The notes under the pieces are model-generated. The model was given only the letters and a program-made list of their open reading frames with translations. It searched no databases and had not been told where the DNA came from. This document shows, one piece after another, positions 16,528-24,416 of a stretch of DNA of 46,471 nt. The translations under genes were made by a program, and so were the position numbers. Each line of letters opens with the position of its first letter. The stretch's first letter is position 1. The stretch comes from a virus, in IMG/VR virus record IMGVR_UViG_3300019850_000187, positions 1-46,471 of that record. One strand, given 5' to 3'.

Positions 16528-16904
16528 TGGCAATTTTAGGGAGTTTTATTTTCAAGATGAAGCCCAACGACCGTTCGGCTGCTGAATATATGGGAATGGA
16601 TACAAGTGAAGATTTTCGCTATGTCACACATAAAAAGATAGATGCGTTTGACACGCATCAGGACGTGGCAAAGTATGCTCAAAAGTTCTCTGTAAAAGGG
16701 GATTTAGTACTAAAAAAAACAAATATCATTGACCCTATCTCAGAGTTAGCGAAGCTAAAAGGTGATATTCCCTTTTGTATAGCAGACACAGGTGAATGCT
16801 GGATGGTTATTGTCAAAAACATTAAAAGAGGTCGTAGTGTCATGGACAAAGGGGGATTGCACTTTAGACAGAGCTTTACTGTGGAATTAGAGGAAGTTCT
16901 ATGA
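16524..16904 (+). CDS. U: Tail protein U (P2 gpU-like)
   Basis: 126 residues. Recognised by the P2_GpU pattern: ILGSFIFKM, FRYVTHKKIDAFDTHQDV, then PFCIADTGECWMVIVKNIKRGRSVMDKGG and a final FTVELEEV strand. It acts in tail completion between tape measure and hub. Start overlaps the tape-measure stop (ATGA); the stop overlaps the X start in the same way. Confidence 0.9.
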   Translation: MMAILGSFIFKMKPNDRSAAEYMGMDTSEDFRYVTHKKIDAFDTHQDVAKYAQKFSVKGDLVLKKTNIIDPISELAKLKGDIPFCIADTGECWMVIVKNIKRGRSVMDKGGLHFRQSFTVELEEVL

Positions 16905-17101
16905 CAATTTACATTGTAAAAGATGAAGATGAACGTCTTGATACTGTTGTGTATAAGCACTATAATGACTTGGCAAATATTTTTACAATATTAGATCTTA
17001 ATCCTCATATTCAACAAGATGTTTTTTTAGAAGTTGGAGCAGAGATTAAACTACCCTACTTTGCAGAGAAAAAGATAAAAGAGATACAGTTATGGGATTA
17101 A
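16901..17101 (+). CDS. X: Tail protein X (LysM-like)
   Basis: 66 residues, the usual length for gpX. It has the LysM-like fold pattern DEDERLDTVVYKHY, then IFTILDLNPHI and a closing EVGAEIKLPYF strand. gpX joins hub and tube or binds peptidoglycan. It lies between U and D as in P2 and overlaps D by 10 bases. Confidence 0.92.
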   Translation: MTIYIVKDEDERLDTVVYKHYNDLANIFTILDLNPHIQQDVFLEVGAEIKLPYFAEKKIKEIQLWD

Positions 17102-18027
17102 CAAAGCCTGATTATTTGCTAACGCTTAGTGGAAATGTAGTCAAAAAAAAATATGTCAAATCCATAACTTTTAAGGATGAGATTGATAACAAATCTGATG
17201 AAATAACTGTAGTGACTACACGAGAATTTCCACGACCCTCTTTCGGAGATGTTGTAACACTGGAGTTAGGCTATAAAGATAGTGGATTAGTTTTTGTCGG
17301 AAAGTTTTTTGTGCAGAGCTCTACTATTACTAATCAAAACTTAATGTTTCGTGCTACTGGTGCTGATTGGACTGAAGAGATTAAAAAGCGTAAAAATAGA
17401 AAATGGGAAAATGTAGAGATAAGTGGAATTGTCTCTAATATAGCTGGAGAGCATGGATTAGGAAGTAAGGTAGATAAAAATCATTTTTTTAGACATGAAG
17501 CACAGGCTCATGAGAGTGACATGCACTTTTTGCATAGATTAGCAAAATTTTTGGATGCTACACTAAGTGTAAAAAATGCCAAAATTCTTTTTTTGGATAA
17601 GACTACTCCTAAACCCCGGTACACCTGTAATGTCAAAGAAGCCATTAGCTCTAGCATAGAGCTGGTAAACAAGACAAAATATAAGAGCTGTAAGTGTACC
17701 TATAGAGATAGTAAAAAAAATATAGATGTTACGGTAACCGTAGGGAGTGGCACACCAGTGCTGGAGTTAAAAAAGTCTCTGGATAGCTTCTCTAAAACCT
17801 CCACACCTCTTAAGGAGACGGCTAAAACCCACGCACAAAATCAGCTCAATCTTGCTAATGTAGGCACAGTAAGAGGCAGGGTAAAGATAGAGGGGACAAC
17901 TACACCAAAGGCAGGTGGAGAGATAGAGATAATAGATAGCAAGTATGATGATGGGGTTTATAAAGTCAAAAGTGTTACCCATTCACTTGGGAATGGGTGG
18001 GTGAGTGATGTGACATTTGAGAAGTAA
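17092..18027 (+). CDS. D: Late control/baseplate hub protein D
   Basis: 311 residues (P2 D about 387). The hub signature is present: VTTREFPRPSFGDVVTLELGYKD, then FVGKFFVQSSTI, a middle domain with HFFRHEAQAHESDMHFLHRLAKFLDATLSV, and a C-terminal Gly-rich beta end (GTTTPKAGGEIEII, YKVKSVTHSLGNGWVSDVTFEK). It is the baseplate hub at the tube base, beneath which the spike V docks. Last gene of the structural operon, followed by a terminator. Confidence 0.93.
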   Translation: MGLTKPDYLLTLSGNVVKKKYVKSITFKDEIDNKSDEITVVTTREFPRPSFGDVVTLELGYKDSGLVFVGKFFVQSSTITNQNLMFRATGADWTEEIKKRKNRKWENVEISGIVSNIAGEHGLGSKVDKNHFFRHEAQAHESDMHFLHRLAKFLDATLSVKNAKILFLDKTTPKPRYTCNVKEAISSSIELVNKTKYKSCKCTYRDSKKNIDVTVTVGSGTPVLELKKSLDSFSKTSTPLKETAKTHAQNQLNLANVGTVRGRVKIEGTTTPKAGGEIEIIDSKYDDGVYKVKSVTHSLGNGWVSDVTFEK

Positions 18028-18138
18028 TTTGAAGTTTTTTACTTTCAATTTTCTTTTCTTCTTTTTTTTCTTGACTCATATTTTTCCTTTATTAACATTT
18101 ACACAAATGCTTTACCGAGCCTCTTCTGAAGAGACTCT

Positions 18139-18160
18139 ATAAAAAACTTATGTTTTTTAT
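18139..18160. terminator. Bidirectional intrinsic terminator between convergent genes
   Basis: A perfect 9-bp stem (18139-18147 and 18152-18160) with a 4-base loop. Its arms are runs of A and T, so each strand has a T-run at the 3' side. Just upstream, 18119-18137 holds another short stem (GAG.CTCTTC against GAAGAG.CTC). It separates the late + operon from the convergent - strand gene and overlaps that gene's stop codon. Confidence 0.65.
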
Positions 18161-18726
18161 TTTATGATAGCTGGTGAAACGTTGATGCTTCTCATCGATA
18201 CACCAGTGATAATACCCTTAAATGTAACGATATCATCTGTTTTAAGTGTTTTCACTTTAGCCAATTCACTTTCGTTTCTTGGATAAATATTTACAAATGC
18301 ACTTACTACTTTTGGGGTGCTCATCATTTCTGTCTGAGTTTGAACTCTATAGTAGTCTTCATGTTTTGAAACTTCATAAACTCTCAAACTCCACTCCACT
18401 ACCTTTCCTTTTATGTATGCTTCCGACTCTTCTCTTTGAATGTCAGTATGCTTACTTCCAAGGTTAAACATTTCTCCAAGTTTTCCACTTGCTTTAAGAT
18501 CTGAAACTTCTGCTTGTTCCAGGGAACTCATGGTCTCTTGAAGCTTTTTTGCTTTTTCTTCTGACGATGGTTGAAGAAGTGTTCCTATTACACCTAAAAC
18601 TATTATTAAAATAATAAGTTTTAAAAACCAACCCATTTTTAACTTTTTGCCACAATGTGGACAAACTTTAGCCGATTTGGCTACCTCTTTACCACAAGCC
18701 TTGCACTCTTTTAAGTTACTTGACAT
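18157..18726 (-). CDS. Zinc-ribbon membrane-anchored protein
   Basis: 189 residues from ATG 18726, which has GGAG five bases upstream; an in-frame GTG lies two codons earlier. A zinc ribbon starts the protein (CKACGKEV then CPHCGKKL, Cys-x2-Cys twice), followed by one transmembrane helix (about 32-52: FLKLIILIIVLGVIGTLL). Residues about 60-95 are a charged helix; the rest is beta-rich (ESEAYIKGKVVEWSLRVYEV, VTFKGIITGVS), resembling an OB-fold, outside the membrane. It has its own upstream gap and so its own promoter. A lysogenic-conversion or envelope role is a guess. Confidence 0.75.
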   Translation of the reverse strand: MSSNLKECKACGKEVAKSAKVCPHCGKKLKMGWFLKLIILIIVLGVIGTLLQPSSEEKAKKLQETMSSLEQAEVSDLKASGKLGEMFNLGSKHTDIQREESEAYIKGKVVEWSLRVYEVSKHEDYYRVQTQTEMMSTPKVVSAFVNIYPRNESELAKVKTLKTDDIVTFKGIITGVSMRSINVSPAIIK

Positions 18727-18749
18727 ACACACTCCATCTGTTAAAATAA

Positions 18750-18818
18750 GTGCAAATATAAAAAAGTTAGATATAATTTAAAACGCAATTAAACATATAC
18801 TAATTTGGATATTTGCAC
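18750..18818. repeat. Spaced 10-bp inverted repeat upstream of zinc-ribbon gene
   Basis: GTGCAAATAT at 18750-18759 and its exact complement at 18809-18818 are about 49 bases apart, in the 99-base gap between two - strand genes. The span is A/T-rich and is where the promoter for 18726 should lie. A regulator binding both arms, or a terminator-like fold, is possible. Confidence 0.4.
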
Positions 18819-18825
18819 AAATGCA

Positions 18826-19101
18826 TTATATCCACTTTTCTTTTTCACAAATCTTTAACCACTCTTCATTTAGGTCTTTCCATACTATATCAGTAACGGC
18901 TTCTTTCCATTTAAAGTAGAAACCGTCTTCTAAAAGTGACTCACAGGTCTCTAAGTCTTCCTTGATGTCCTCTAATACTTTGTTGAAGGTTACACCGTAT
19001 TGTGTGGATTGTACCACTTCTTCTTGATACTCTTTTAAAGCATGGTTGGTTCGCAGGAACGAGATGAACTCGTCTTGGATTGTTTTGTACAGCTGTGGCA
19101 T
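18826..19101 (-). CDS. Small acidic helical protein (end of - strand operon)
   Basis: 91 residues, all helical and acidic, with Trp and aromatic residues (KVLEDIKEDLETCESLLEDGFYFKWKEAVTDIVWKDL). No signal peptide or membrane segment, so cytoplasmic. The ATG directly follows the stop of the 56-residue gene, indicating the same mRNA. No family recognised. Being the last gene of the FtsK operon it could be an accessory or immunity-type factor, but there is no direct evidence. Confidence 0.65.
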   Translation of the reverse strand: MPQLYKTIQDEFISFLRTNHALKEYQEEVVQSTQYGVTFNKVLEDIKEDLETCESLLEDGFYFKWKEAVTDIVWKDLNEEWLKICEKEKWI

Positions 19102-19272
19102 TTATGCGACTCCTAATTCCCAATTTTGTAGCAGTTCTTTTGCTTCTGACAAAGAACAGAACTCATTGATCATGATGATGGTTATAGCGAAGCTTCTTCT
19201 GTAGCGATCCTCATAACTTTCATTATCGTATAGGTTGTGTAGTTTTTCTCTTGTTTTTTTGTGCAGTGCCAT
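19102..19272 (-). CDS. 56-residue protein in FtsK operon
   Basis: The frame is open back to 19308, but the ATG at 19272 has AAGGAG nine bases upstream and overlaps the previous stop as TAATG, so it is the better start. The product is basic at the N-terminus (HKKTREKL) and helical after that (SFAITIIMINEFCSLSEAKELLQNW). It could be a small membrane-associated or DNA-contacting protein. Not recognised. Confidence 0.6.
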   Translation of the reverse strand: MALHKKTREKLHNLYDNESYEDRYRRSFAITIIMINEFCSLSEAKELLQNWELGVA

Positions 19273-19544
19273 TACTTCTTCTCCTTTTTTGCTTCTGATT
19301 TTTGACATGTTTTAAACTCTTTCCATGTGGCTTTGGCTCCGGTGAGCATAACGGTTTGCATGTAGTAGGCATCTTTTGCCGGTACACCGATTTCACGGTC
19401 CCCAAGTTCTTTGAATGCTTCGGCTTGAGTGAGCAGGTCGTTTGCGTATTGAAACAACGGTTCACACTTGGGTGCGATGTACTCGTCGTAAGAGAAAGAT
19501 AGAGTTGTTAGTAGAGCCAATGCTGGTAGTATTTTTCTAGTCAC
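19272..19544 (-). CDS. Small secreted protein with signal peptide
   Basis: 90 residues from GTG 19544, with AAGGA seven bases upstream. Residues 1-18 form a signal peptide (MTRKILPALALLTTLSFS), so it is periplasmic or exported. The mature part has two Cys (about 27 and 79) that could form a disulfide, helices rich in Ala/Glu/Lys, and a Lys-rich tail. It is translationally coupled to the next small gene. No family recognised; in this operon a periplasmic adaptor for the FtsK/membrane machinery is conceivable. Confidence 0.7.
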   Translation of the reverse strand: MTRKILPALALLTTLSFSYDEYIAPKCEPLFQYANDLLTQAEAFKELGDREIGVPAKDAYYMQTVMLTGAKATWKEFKTCQKSEAKKEKK

Positions 19545-19681
19545 AATTATTCCTTGTTATTTTTAGTGTTTTAACGGTACAATTATGATGAATTACATTT
19601 TTCATGAATTGTACCCAGTGCAATTTGTTCAAGCGTAAGGAGTCGGATCCTTATGTTTGAAACCTCTTTTTAATCTACCCT
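19545..19681 (-). promoter_or_regulatory. Non-coding gap with 9-bp inverted repeat in FtsK operon
   Basis: The 137-base gap between the 41-residue gene and the secreted protein gene contains GGTACAATT (19576-19584) and its exact complement (19607-19615), and further down TAAGGA...TCCTTA around 19637-19654. Either an internal promoter with operator or an attenuating hairpin on the - strand. Confidence 0.45.
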
Positions 19682-19807
19682 TTAAATTCCTGAATTTCTT
19701 ACCTCCGTTTTTTGTGGATAAACACCAAGATCTAGCTTCCAATCTAGCCAGATGGTAAAGCTAAATACCACCAAGCCTAAAAGAATTAATTTAACGACTG
19801 TCTTCAT
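19682..19807 (-). CDS. 41-residue single-pass membrane peptide
   Basis: Too short for most gene calls. ATG 19807 overlaps the stop of the previous gene (ATGA). The product starts MKTVVKLILLGLVVFSFTIW, a positively charged N-terminus and one membrane helix, followed by about 20 polar residues. The helix could equally be an uncleaved signal anchor. Such tiny membrane proteins next to a DNA translocase recall accessory subunits in DNA-transfer or filamentous-phage assembly operons, but there is no sequence match to cite. Confidence 0.65.
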   Translation of the reverse strand: MKTVVKLILLGLVVFSFTIWLDWKLDLGVYPQKTEVRNSGI

Positions 19808-20448
19808 GCTGCTAAACCTCTATCTTTTCTGAATGCTTTTGTAACTTCGTTTTCTTCTTCATGTTCTTTTTTTTGTGCCGGTGTGGTCGGTCTGCCTGAT
19901 GGCTTGAATATAGCAGGTAGAGCGATAAGTAACCATACAGAAACAAAGAATCCAACCACATACCCAGCGACTGTTAAGGCTCCTGATGTTACCTCAGTAA
20001 CGGCTGTGTCAAATTCGGCAGCCATACTACTAGTAGGAGTCGGATTGCCGTAGACTTCAGTACCCATAGGGACACTGCTCGGCGTGTCTGTCGCTACTAT
20101 AGCGGTAATAAGCATAAGGATTGCTACAACCAATACAAATCCGAATATATTTCCTGCTGAAGAGCTGCTTTGATTTTCCGATTGTGCTTGCTGGTACGCT
20201 ATGGCTTGCACGGCTTCGGCTGCTGCTTCTTCTGCACATTTGGGTTTACACGGTGGTTTGCCACCGTAGTAGTTGTTTGTTGTGTTGGTGCTGTTGTCTA
20301 TATAGCTGTTGTCTTCGATCTGTATGTTGGTGTAGGGTACCAGTTCTGATGGGGAGTACCCTTGAATGTTGTTGTCGACGAAGTACTCTTGTAGTTCGCC
20401 TACGCTGTTGATGCTTTGTAGCTCTGCTACGGTCGGTGTGTGTTGCAT
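19804..20448 (-). CDS. Two-pass membrane protein in FtsK operon
   Basis: 214 residues. The N-terminal 75 residues are polar with an Asn/Thr/Tyr stretch (DNSYIDNSTNTTNNYYGG) and a Pro/Cys motif CKPKC. Membrane helices lie near 98-120 (NIFGFVLVVAILMLITAIVA) and 158-182 (LTVAGYVVGFFVSVWLLIALPAIF), separated by a Ser/Thr/Pro loop. The C-terminus is charged (KKEHEEENEVTKAFRKDRG). GGAG precedes the ATG. Probably an inner-membrane partner of the translocase encoded just upstream. Family not recognised. Confidence 0.75.
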   Translation of the reverse strand: MQHTPTVAELQSINSVGELQEYFVDNNIQGYSPSELVPYTNIQIEDNSYIDNSTNTTNNYYGGKPPCKPKCAEEAAAEAVQAIAYQQAQSENQSSSSAGNIFGFVLVVAILMLITAIVATDTPSSVPMGTEVYGNPTPTSSMAAEFDTAVTEVTSGALTVAGYVVGFFVSVWLLIALPAIFKPSGRPTTPAQKKEHEEENEVTKAFRKDRGLAA

Positions 20449-20449
20449 T

Positions 20450-21709
20450 TTATGGCTCCCAAGTAATGATTTGTTCTAAAACGTCTACCGTTTCGTCTAG
20501 AAAAACACCTGTGAAACGGTGTTTTTCGCCTCTTTTGTCTATGTAGTAGCCGTCACCCATACCTGTCAGGTGGGATGCTTCGGGTACTTTTAGCACTTGA
20601 TCACTCTCGGTTTTATTACCTGTTTTGAAAATAACTCGTGTTAAGAGATTTCCAAGGATTTGACCGGGTAACACGTCGGCTCTTGGTGTTTGGGTTGCAA
20701 TGACCAGGATGATACCCGATGCACGTGCTTCGGCTGTGAGTCTTTTGACTGCTGAAAAGAGCTGATCGTTGTCCCCTACCTCGACCAGTTTCGCGAACTC
20801 GTCTATGATGCATACCAAATACGGCATTTTGTCTTTTGGGTGTTTTTGATTGTACTTTTTAATATCTTTTACCCGTGCGTCTAAAAGCTTTCTGTAACGA
20901 CGTTCCATCTCTAGTACCAATGAAGATAGGTAATTGATGGAGTCGTTTACGTCTGTAAAGAATGCTTTCAAAGGTTTATCTTGGTTAGCGTAGTATGCGA
21001 TTAGTGGGCTGTTTTCGTAAACGGCCATTTCTAAGAGCTTTGGGTCTATAAATGCAAACTGCACATCACTACGTGTGTAGCGATGGTGAATGCTAAGGAT
21101 CATTCCGTTTAAACTTTCTGATTTACCTGCGCCAGAGGTTCCCGTCCAGAGCCCATGAGGAAAATTTGCCAAATCTGCAAAAAGTGGACCATTGCCACGA
21201 CCAAGTGGAAAGACCAGTTCGCCTTTTGTTTTCCAATAAGACTTAGAGTTTAAATAATCACCCAAGTGTACGGGTTGTTCAGTGATGCGTTTAAACGTGA
21301 TTTCAATAATGTCTTCACGCAGTGGGTTACCTTGTGGATCTACCCAGTCACCTTTTAGTAGAGTAATTTCGGGTTTCTCTTTTAAACCGAACTTGCCCAT
21401 AATGCGATGTTTTACTTTATCTGACAAGAACACATCAATGTGATGCTCCGGTACATACAGGGCATGGGTTTCGGTTTTACCACCGACCTCGAAGTCGACG
21501 TCGGTTACGGTAAAGCCTAATTCATCAAACTTCGACTCTATCAGCTCTTTAGAAAAATCAGATTTTACAAAGGCATCTATATTAATGCCTGTACCTTTTA
21601 TGTTTAAATTTCCTTTTGGTACCTGATATTTTGCTCTTTTTTTGATTTCTACTTTTGGGTAGGTGATCGGCTTTGGTGGATCACCCTTGAAAAAATCGAA
21701 TAGTGACAT
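20450..21709 (-). CDS. FtsK/SpoIIIE-type DNA translocase
   Basis: 419 residues. Residues about 1-150 are an N-terminal adaptor resembling FtsK alpha, without membrane helices. Residues about 150-395 are the RecA-like motor: Walker A GTSGAGKS (190-197), the FIDPKLLEMAVYE segment, Walker B CIIDEF (300-305), then ARASGIILVIATQTPRADVLPG and the LTGMGDGYY end motif. It lacks FtsK's membrane domain, linker and the C-terminal winged-helix gamma domain that reads KOPS. It would pump double-stranded DNA, tethered by the flanking membrane proteins. AAGGA precedes the ATG, which overlaps the previous stop. Uncommon in tailed phages; typical of conjugative, plasmid or segregation systems. Confidence 0.93.
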   Translation of the reverse strand: MSLFDFFKGDPPKPITYPKVEIKKRAKYQVPKGNLNIKGTGINIDAFVKSDFSKELIESKFDELGFTVTDVDFEVGGKTETHALYVPEHHIDVFLSDKVKHRIMGKFGLKEKPEITLLKGDWVDPQGNPLREDIIEITFKRITEQPVHLGDYLNSKSYWKTKGELVFPLGRGNGPLFADLANFPHGLWTGTSGAGKSESLNGMILSIHHRYTRSDVQFAFIDPKLLEMAVYENSPLIAYYANQDKPLKAFFTDVNDSINYLSSLVLEMERRYRKLLDARVKDIKKYNQKHPKDKMPYLVCIIDEFAKLVEVGDNDQLFSAVKRLTAEARASGIILVIATQTPRADVLPGQILGNLLTRVIFKTGNKTESDQVLKVPEASHLTGMGDGYYIDKRGEKHRFTGVFLDETVDVLEQIITWEP

Positions 21710-22143
21710 TATTTTCCTTTGGTTGCTTTGTGCTGTAGGAACTCGAACTCTTCTCTTTGTTTGTCGGTTAACTTGCTCAAGTCTACTTTTTTCTCTTTTG
21801 GCTGTGATGCTTTCTTTTTAGGAAAGAGGCTTGAGGTCAGTGCGAAAATAAAGACTGACACCAAAAAACCTATGGCTACATCTAAAAACCAGTGAGATGA
21901 CGGTGTATAAACCATAGATAGTATGGTAAACAGAATAGCTACTGTAAAAAATAAAATCATTTTTGCTCCTATAGGGGTGAGTGCTGCTTGACCTGCCATG
22001 CTACCTATGTGCGAGGTTGCGTTTAGTGTGGATTGTGCTACACGCTTATGGCGTGGTACTACACCACTGCTACCCAAGTTTGGTTCAGGTTGCTTGGGTG
22101 GTCGGTTTTGTTGTTCCTGTTGAATATATGCGTTTTTTCTCAT
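21709..22143 (-). CDS. Two-pass membrane protein, first gene of FtsK operon
   Basis: 144 residues. The N-terminus is Gln/Pro-rich (QQEQQNRPPKQPEPN). Two adjacent membrane helices lie near 62-80 (MILFFTVAILFTILSMVY) and 87-107 (WFLDVAIGFLVSVFIFALTS). A Lys/Glu tail follows (KKKASQPKEKKVDLSKLTDKQREEFEFL). An AAGGAAATAAACT ribosome site precedes the ATG, and the stop overlaps the FtsK start (TAATG). Likely anchors the motor at the membrane in place of the missing FtsK transmembrane domain; this is inferred from gene order. Confidence 0.75.
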   Translation of the reverse strand: MRKNAYIQQEQQNRPPKQPEPNLGSSGVVPRHKRVAQSTLNATSHIGSMAGQAALTPIGAKMILFFTVAILFTILSMVYTPSSHWFLDVAIGFLVSVFIFALTSSLFPKKKASQPKEKKVDLSKLTDKQREEFEFLQHKATKGK

Positions 22144-22413
22144 AGTTTATTTCCTTAAATTAGATTAGTGTTAAACACTGTTACAGCTCTACAAATAGAG
22201 TTCTAAGAGTGCTTACATAAAAATAGAACCTTTTACTTAACAATGTAATGTTAATGATCGTGAAACTTTAAAGCGACTGATCGTTTTTGTTTCGTAAGAG
22301 CATTATGCCATTTGTAAGCTTAAACAAATGCATACTTTTTTAAAAAGGTATGCATTTTAAGAAAATTCTGATACACTTTTATTATAAAACTAAATTTTAA
22401 TAAAGGATAAGAA
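22144..22413. promoter_or_regulatory. Divergent promoter region with palindrome
   Basis: The 270-base gap serves the - strand FtsK operon and the + strand operon at 22414. It holds the palindrome AAATGCATAC (22326-22335) and GTATGCATTT (22348-22357), repeated exactly at 24709-24741. TGATACACT at 22369-22377 fits an extended -10 element for the + operon (TG-n-TACACT), 36 bases before the GTG. A regulator bound to the palindrome would sit beside that promoter. Confidence 0.5.
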
Positions 22414-22821
22414 GTGAGTAAAATCTTTAAAGATGAAAATATGTTATTATTGTACAAATATAACAGAAAAGGCATTCTCATGGAGAATAATGAAGAAACA
22501 GCAAGAAATATAGCTGTATCACTTAGGATCAATAAAAAAGACAAAGACTTTTTAAGGGATATGTCTAAGCTTAGAAGTGAAAAAAAGTTCATGCCGGGGA
22601 AAGAAGTATACAATCTTATGCAAATAGGAATAGATACAGTAAAAAAGCAAATGAAAAAAGAGATTGGTGACCGTGAAGTTTCCTGTTTTATAAAGCAGGA
22701 TGTTCTTGACGATGCAATCAAAATAGCTGCTGCACTTGATGAGTTCAATATGTCTTTGCAAATAAAAATAAAAGACAAAAACGACAAGAAAAAACATGAA
22801 AACTCTAATAAAAAAAACTGA
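22414..22821 (+). CDS. Ribbon-helix-helix-like DNA-binding protein (putative)
   Basis: 135 residues from GTG 22414, which has AAAGGA seven bases upstream. Residues about 28-75 fit a ribbon-helix-helix plan: a strand (RNIAVSLRIN), helix (KKDKDFLRDMSKLR) and helix (GKEVYNLMQIGIDTVKKQM). The C-terminus is very basic (KDKNDKKKHENSNKK). Such proteins act as plasmid-copy, partition or relaxosome regulators, or as phage Arc-type repressors. It lies beside one palindrome, and the AATGTCA repeats lie 1.2 kb downstream; either could be its site. No close family recognised. Confidence 0.6.
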   Translation: MSKIFKDENMLLLYKYNRKGILMENNEETARNIAVSLRINKKDKDFLRDMSKLRSEKKFMPGKEVYNLMQIGIDTVKKQMKKEIGDREVSCFIKQDVLDDAIKIAAALDEFNMSLQIKIKDKNDKKKHENSNKKN

Positions 22822-24019
22822 CACTGCCCTCTTTTCCTATTTTAAACTTTTTTCTGTTGCGTTTTCAACCATAGCTATGGTTGGGGTTGCACAGACACTA
22901 TATAAAGATACAAATATATGGATAGCTGGAGCGATTGCCCTGCCATTTGCTTGGTTTTATGCATTCAACTGGATAGGAGCGTTTGAACAAAGATTTAAAC
23001 TGCTCCCTATACTGATAAGTGGAACGATTATGATGGCTTTTTACACGACATGGGTACCAGGGATAAAAAGTTATTACGATAGCAATGCATTGAGTGTCTT
23101 GAAAAGTAATGTCGACTATCAGAACTTAAAAGAGCAACATGGTAGGCTTGGGTATGACGATGCTAAATACAAAGCACTGATTGCTAAATACTCGAATATA
23201 GAAGATACCGTTGCCTCTTTTGAGAGCAATAAAAAAGAGTGGATAGCCAATAAAAATGAAGAGCTTTTAAGTGTAAAATATGAAGCTAATGGAAAAACAA
23301 AGTCGTTAGCTTATAGATCTGATGTTTCGACTGCTTTGAACTTTAGAGAAAATAATACCGAGCTGGATCTACCAGGAAGCCTAAGAACCCCTATGGATGT
23401 AGCGACAATACTTTACGAGAAAGAACTAAAAGAACTAAAAGAACCGGGGACGGTCGCAGCACTAAAAGAGAAAGCCTATAAAAATAGTTTCGCGTACCTC
23501 AAGGCAAAAAGAGATGAGCTTAGAGCTGAGTATGTGGTGTATGAAAACAGAGCTTTAAAAAATAGCTATAGTGAAACGTTTATTTTAACCATGGTTTTGA
23601 TTTTGGGTTTTGTGGTAGAGATACTGCTGAACGCCCTAAGCTTATGGCGAAACCTTATAGTAAAAGAGAAAGAAGAGAAGAGCGAGGTCAATACACTGCT
23701 GACCCTTTTAAACAAAACGTTGTTGATGGACAGACTAAAAAGTTTGAAAGTCATTCATGCCAGTGGTAAAGATGCAGGAAAAGTAGAAGCGATTTACGCA
23801 ACGATGATAAACATAATCGTACTGTATAAAGAGAGAAAAAAAGAAGCGTTTGTACGGTACCGAGATATTAAAAACAGAGATATATGTGAATTCATCTATT
23901 TAGATGTCTATGCAGAGAGACATATTAAGAGTGCTTTTGATTTGCTACAGGGTAAAAAAGTGCAAAGCTTGAGCATGGACGAGATAGAAGAGATGATAAA
24001 AACACACAAAAACTCATGA
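22796..24019 (+). CDS. Multi-pass membrane protein with large loop
   Basis: 407 residues, overlapping the previous gene by 26 bases. Three membrane helices lie near 14-38, 43-62 and 72-92. A large helical, charged domain (about 100-250) follows, with a fourth helix near 257-281 (FILTMVLILGFVVEILLNALSLW). The C-terminal 120 residues are cytosolic and basic/helical (RLKSLKVIHASGKDAGKVEAIYATMI). No enzyme motif is seen. With the FtsK operon opposite it could be part of an envelope DNA-transfer complex or an exclusion protein. Not recognised. Confidence 0.75.
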   Translation: MKTLIKKTDTALFSYFKLFSVAFSTIAMVGVAQTLYKDTNIWIAGAIALPFAWFYAFNWIGAFEQRFKLLPILISGTIMMAFYTTWVPGIKSYYDSNALSVLKSNVDYQNLKEQHGRLGYDDAKYKALIAKYSNIEDTVASFESNKKEWIANKNEELLSVKYEANGKTKSLAYRSDVSTALNFRENNTELDLPGSLRTPMDVATILYEKELKELKEPGTVAALKEKAYKNSFAYLKAKRDELRAEYVVYENRALKNSYSETFILTMVLILGFVVEILLNALSLWRNLIVKEKEEKSEVNTLLTLLNKTLLMDRLKSLKVIHASGKDAGKVEAIYATMINIIVLYKERKKEAFVRYRDIKNRDICEFIYLDVYAERHIKSAFDLLQGKKVQSLSMDEIEEMIKTHKNS

Positions 24020-24368
24020 CATTTTGATGACATTGAAAGCATTTTTTACTACATTTTTCAATGTCATGCCAATGTCAACACTATTTTTTATGATATTTTA
24101 AAAAATTCAATATTTTACTTATGAATATATTTTAATATAATACTTTTTTTAATTAATTATAATATTTTTGGATTTTTGTTAGTTAGATGAAGTATAATAA
24201 GCTAAAACACCTAAAATATTGACAACCATTACACATAAGAACAACATTTAAAAGCATGTTGTGTTGGGTAAGATTTGTTATTTTTTTAGAAATGGGTCAT
24301 TTTTGCTGTTTTTGGGGTAAAAAAGCCAATGTCATTAAATCGCATCGTTCAATGTCATGGCAATGTCA
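24017..24368 (+). repeat. Iteron-like AATGTCA repeats around an AT-rich core (putative origin or operator)
   Basis: Seven AATGTCA copies lie in a 397-base gap. Cluster A: inverted at 24017-24023 and 24028-24034, direct at 24060-24066 and 24071-24077. Cluster B: direct at 24328-24334, 24351-24357 and 24362-24368. Within each cluster two copies are spaced exactly 11 bp, as AATGTCATGCC/AATGTCATGGC, one helical turn. Between the clusters is a long A/T-only stretch (about 24110-24170), suited to strand opening. This is the layout of a plasmid iteron origin or of a multi-site operator. No Rep protein was recognised next to it. Confidence 0.6.
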
Positions 24369-24377
24369 TTGGAATCT

Positions 24378-24390
24378 ATGCTACACTTTT
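24378..24390 (+). promoter_or_regulatory. Extended -10-like promoter for 24417 gene
   Basis: ATGCTACACTTTT ends 26 bases before the ATG and contains TG-n-TACACT, the same form as at 22369 (CTGATACACTTTT) and 24842 (ATGATACACTTCT). Three + strand genes of this block thus share a promoter-like motif. It directly abuts AATGTCA cluster B, so a protein bound there could control it. Confidence 0.45.
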
Positions 24391-24416
24391 AAAAATTTAA
24401 AAAAGAAAGGTGATAG

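Noticed and set aside
18139-18160. Attachment or dif-like site
   Set aside because: A simple A/T-run hairpin at convergent gene ends is explained as a terminator.
20450-21709. Inovirus Zot/pI morphogenesis ATPase
   Set aside because: Motor motifs are those of FtsK/SpoIIIE, and no inovirus coat, replication or secretin genes are seen nearby.
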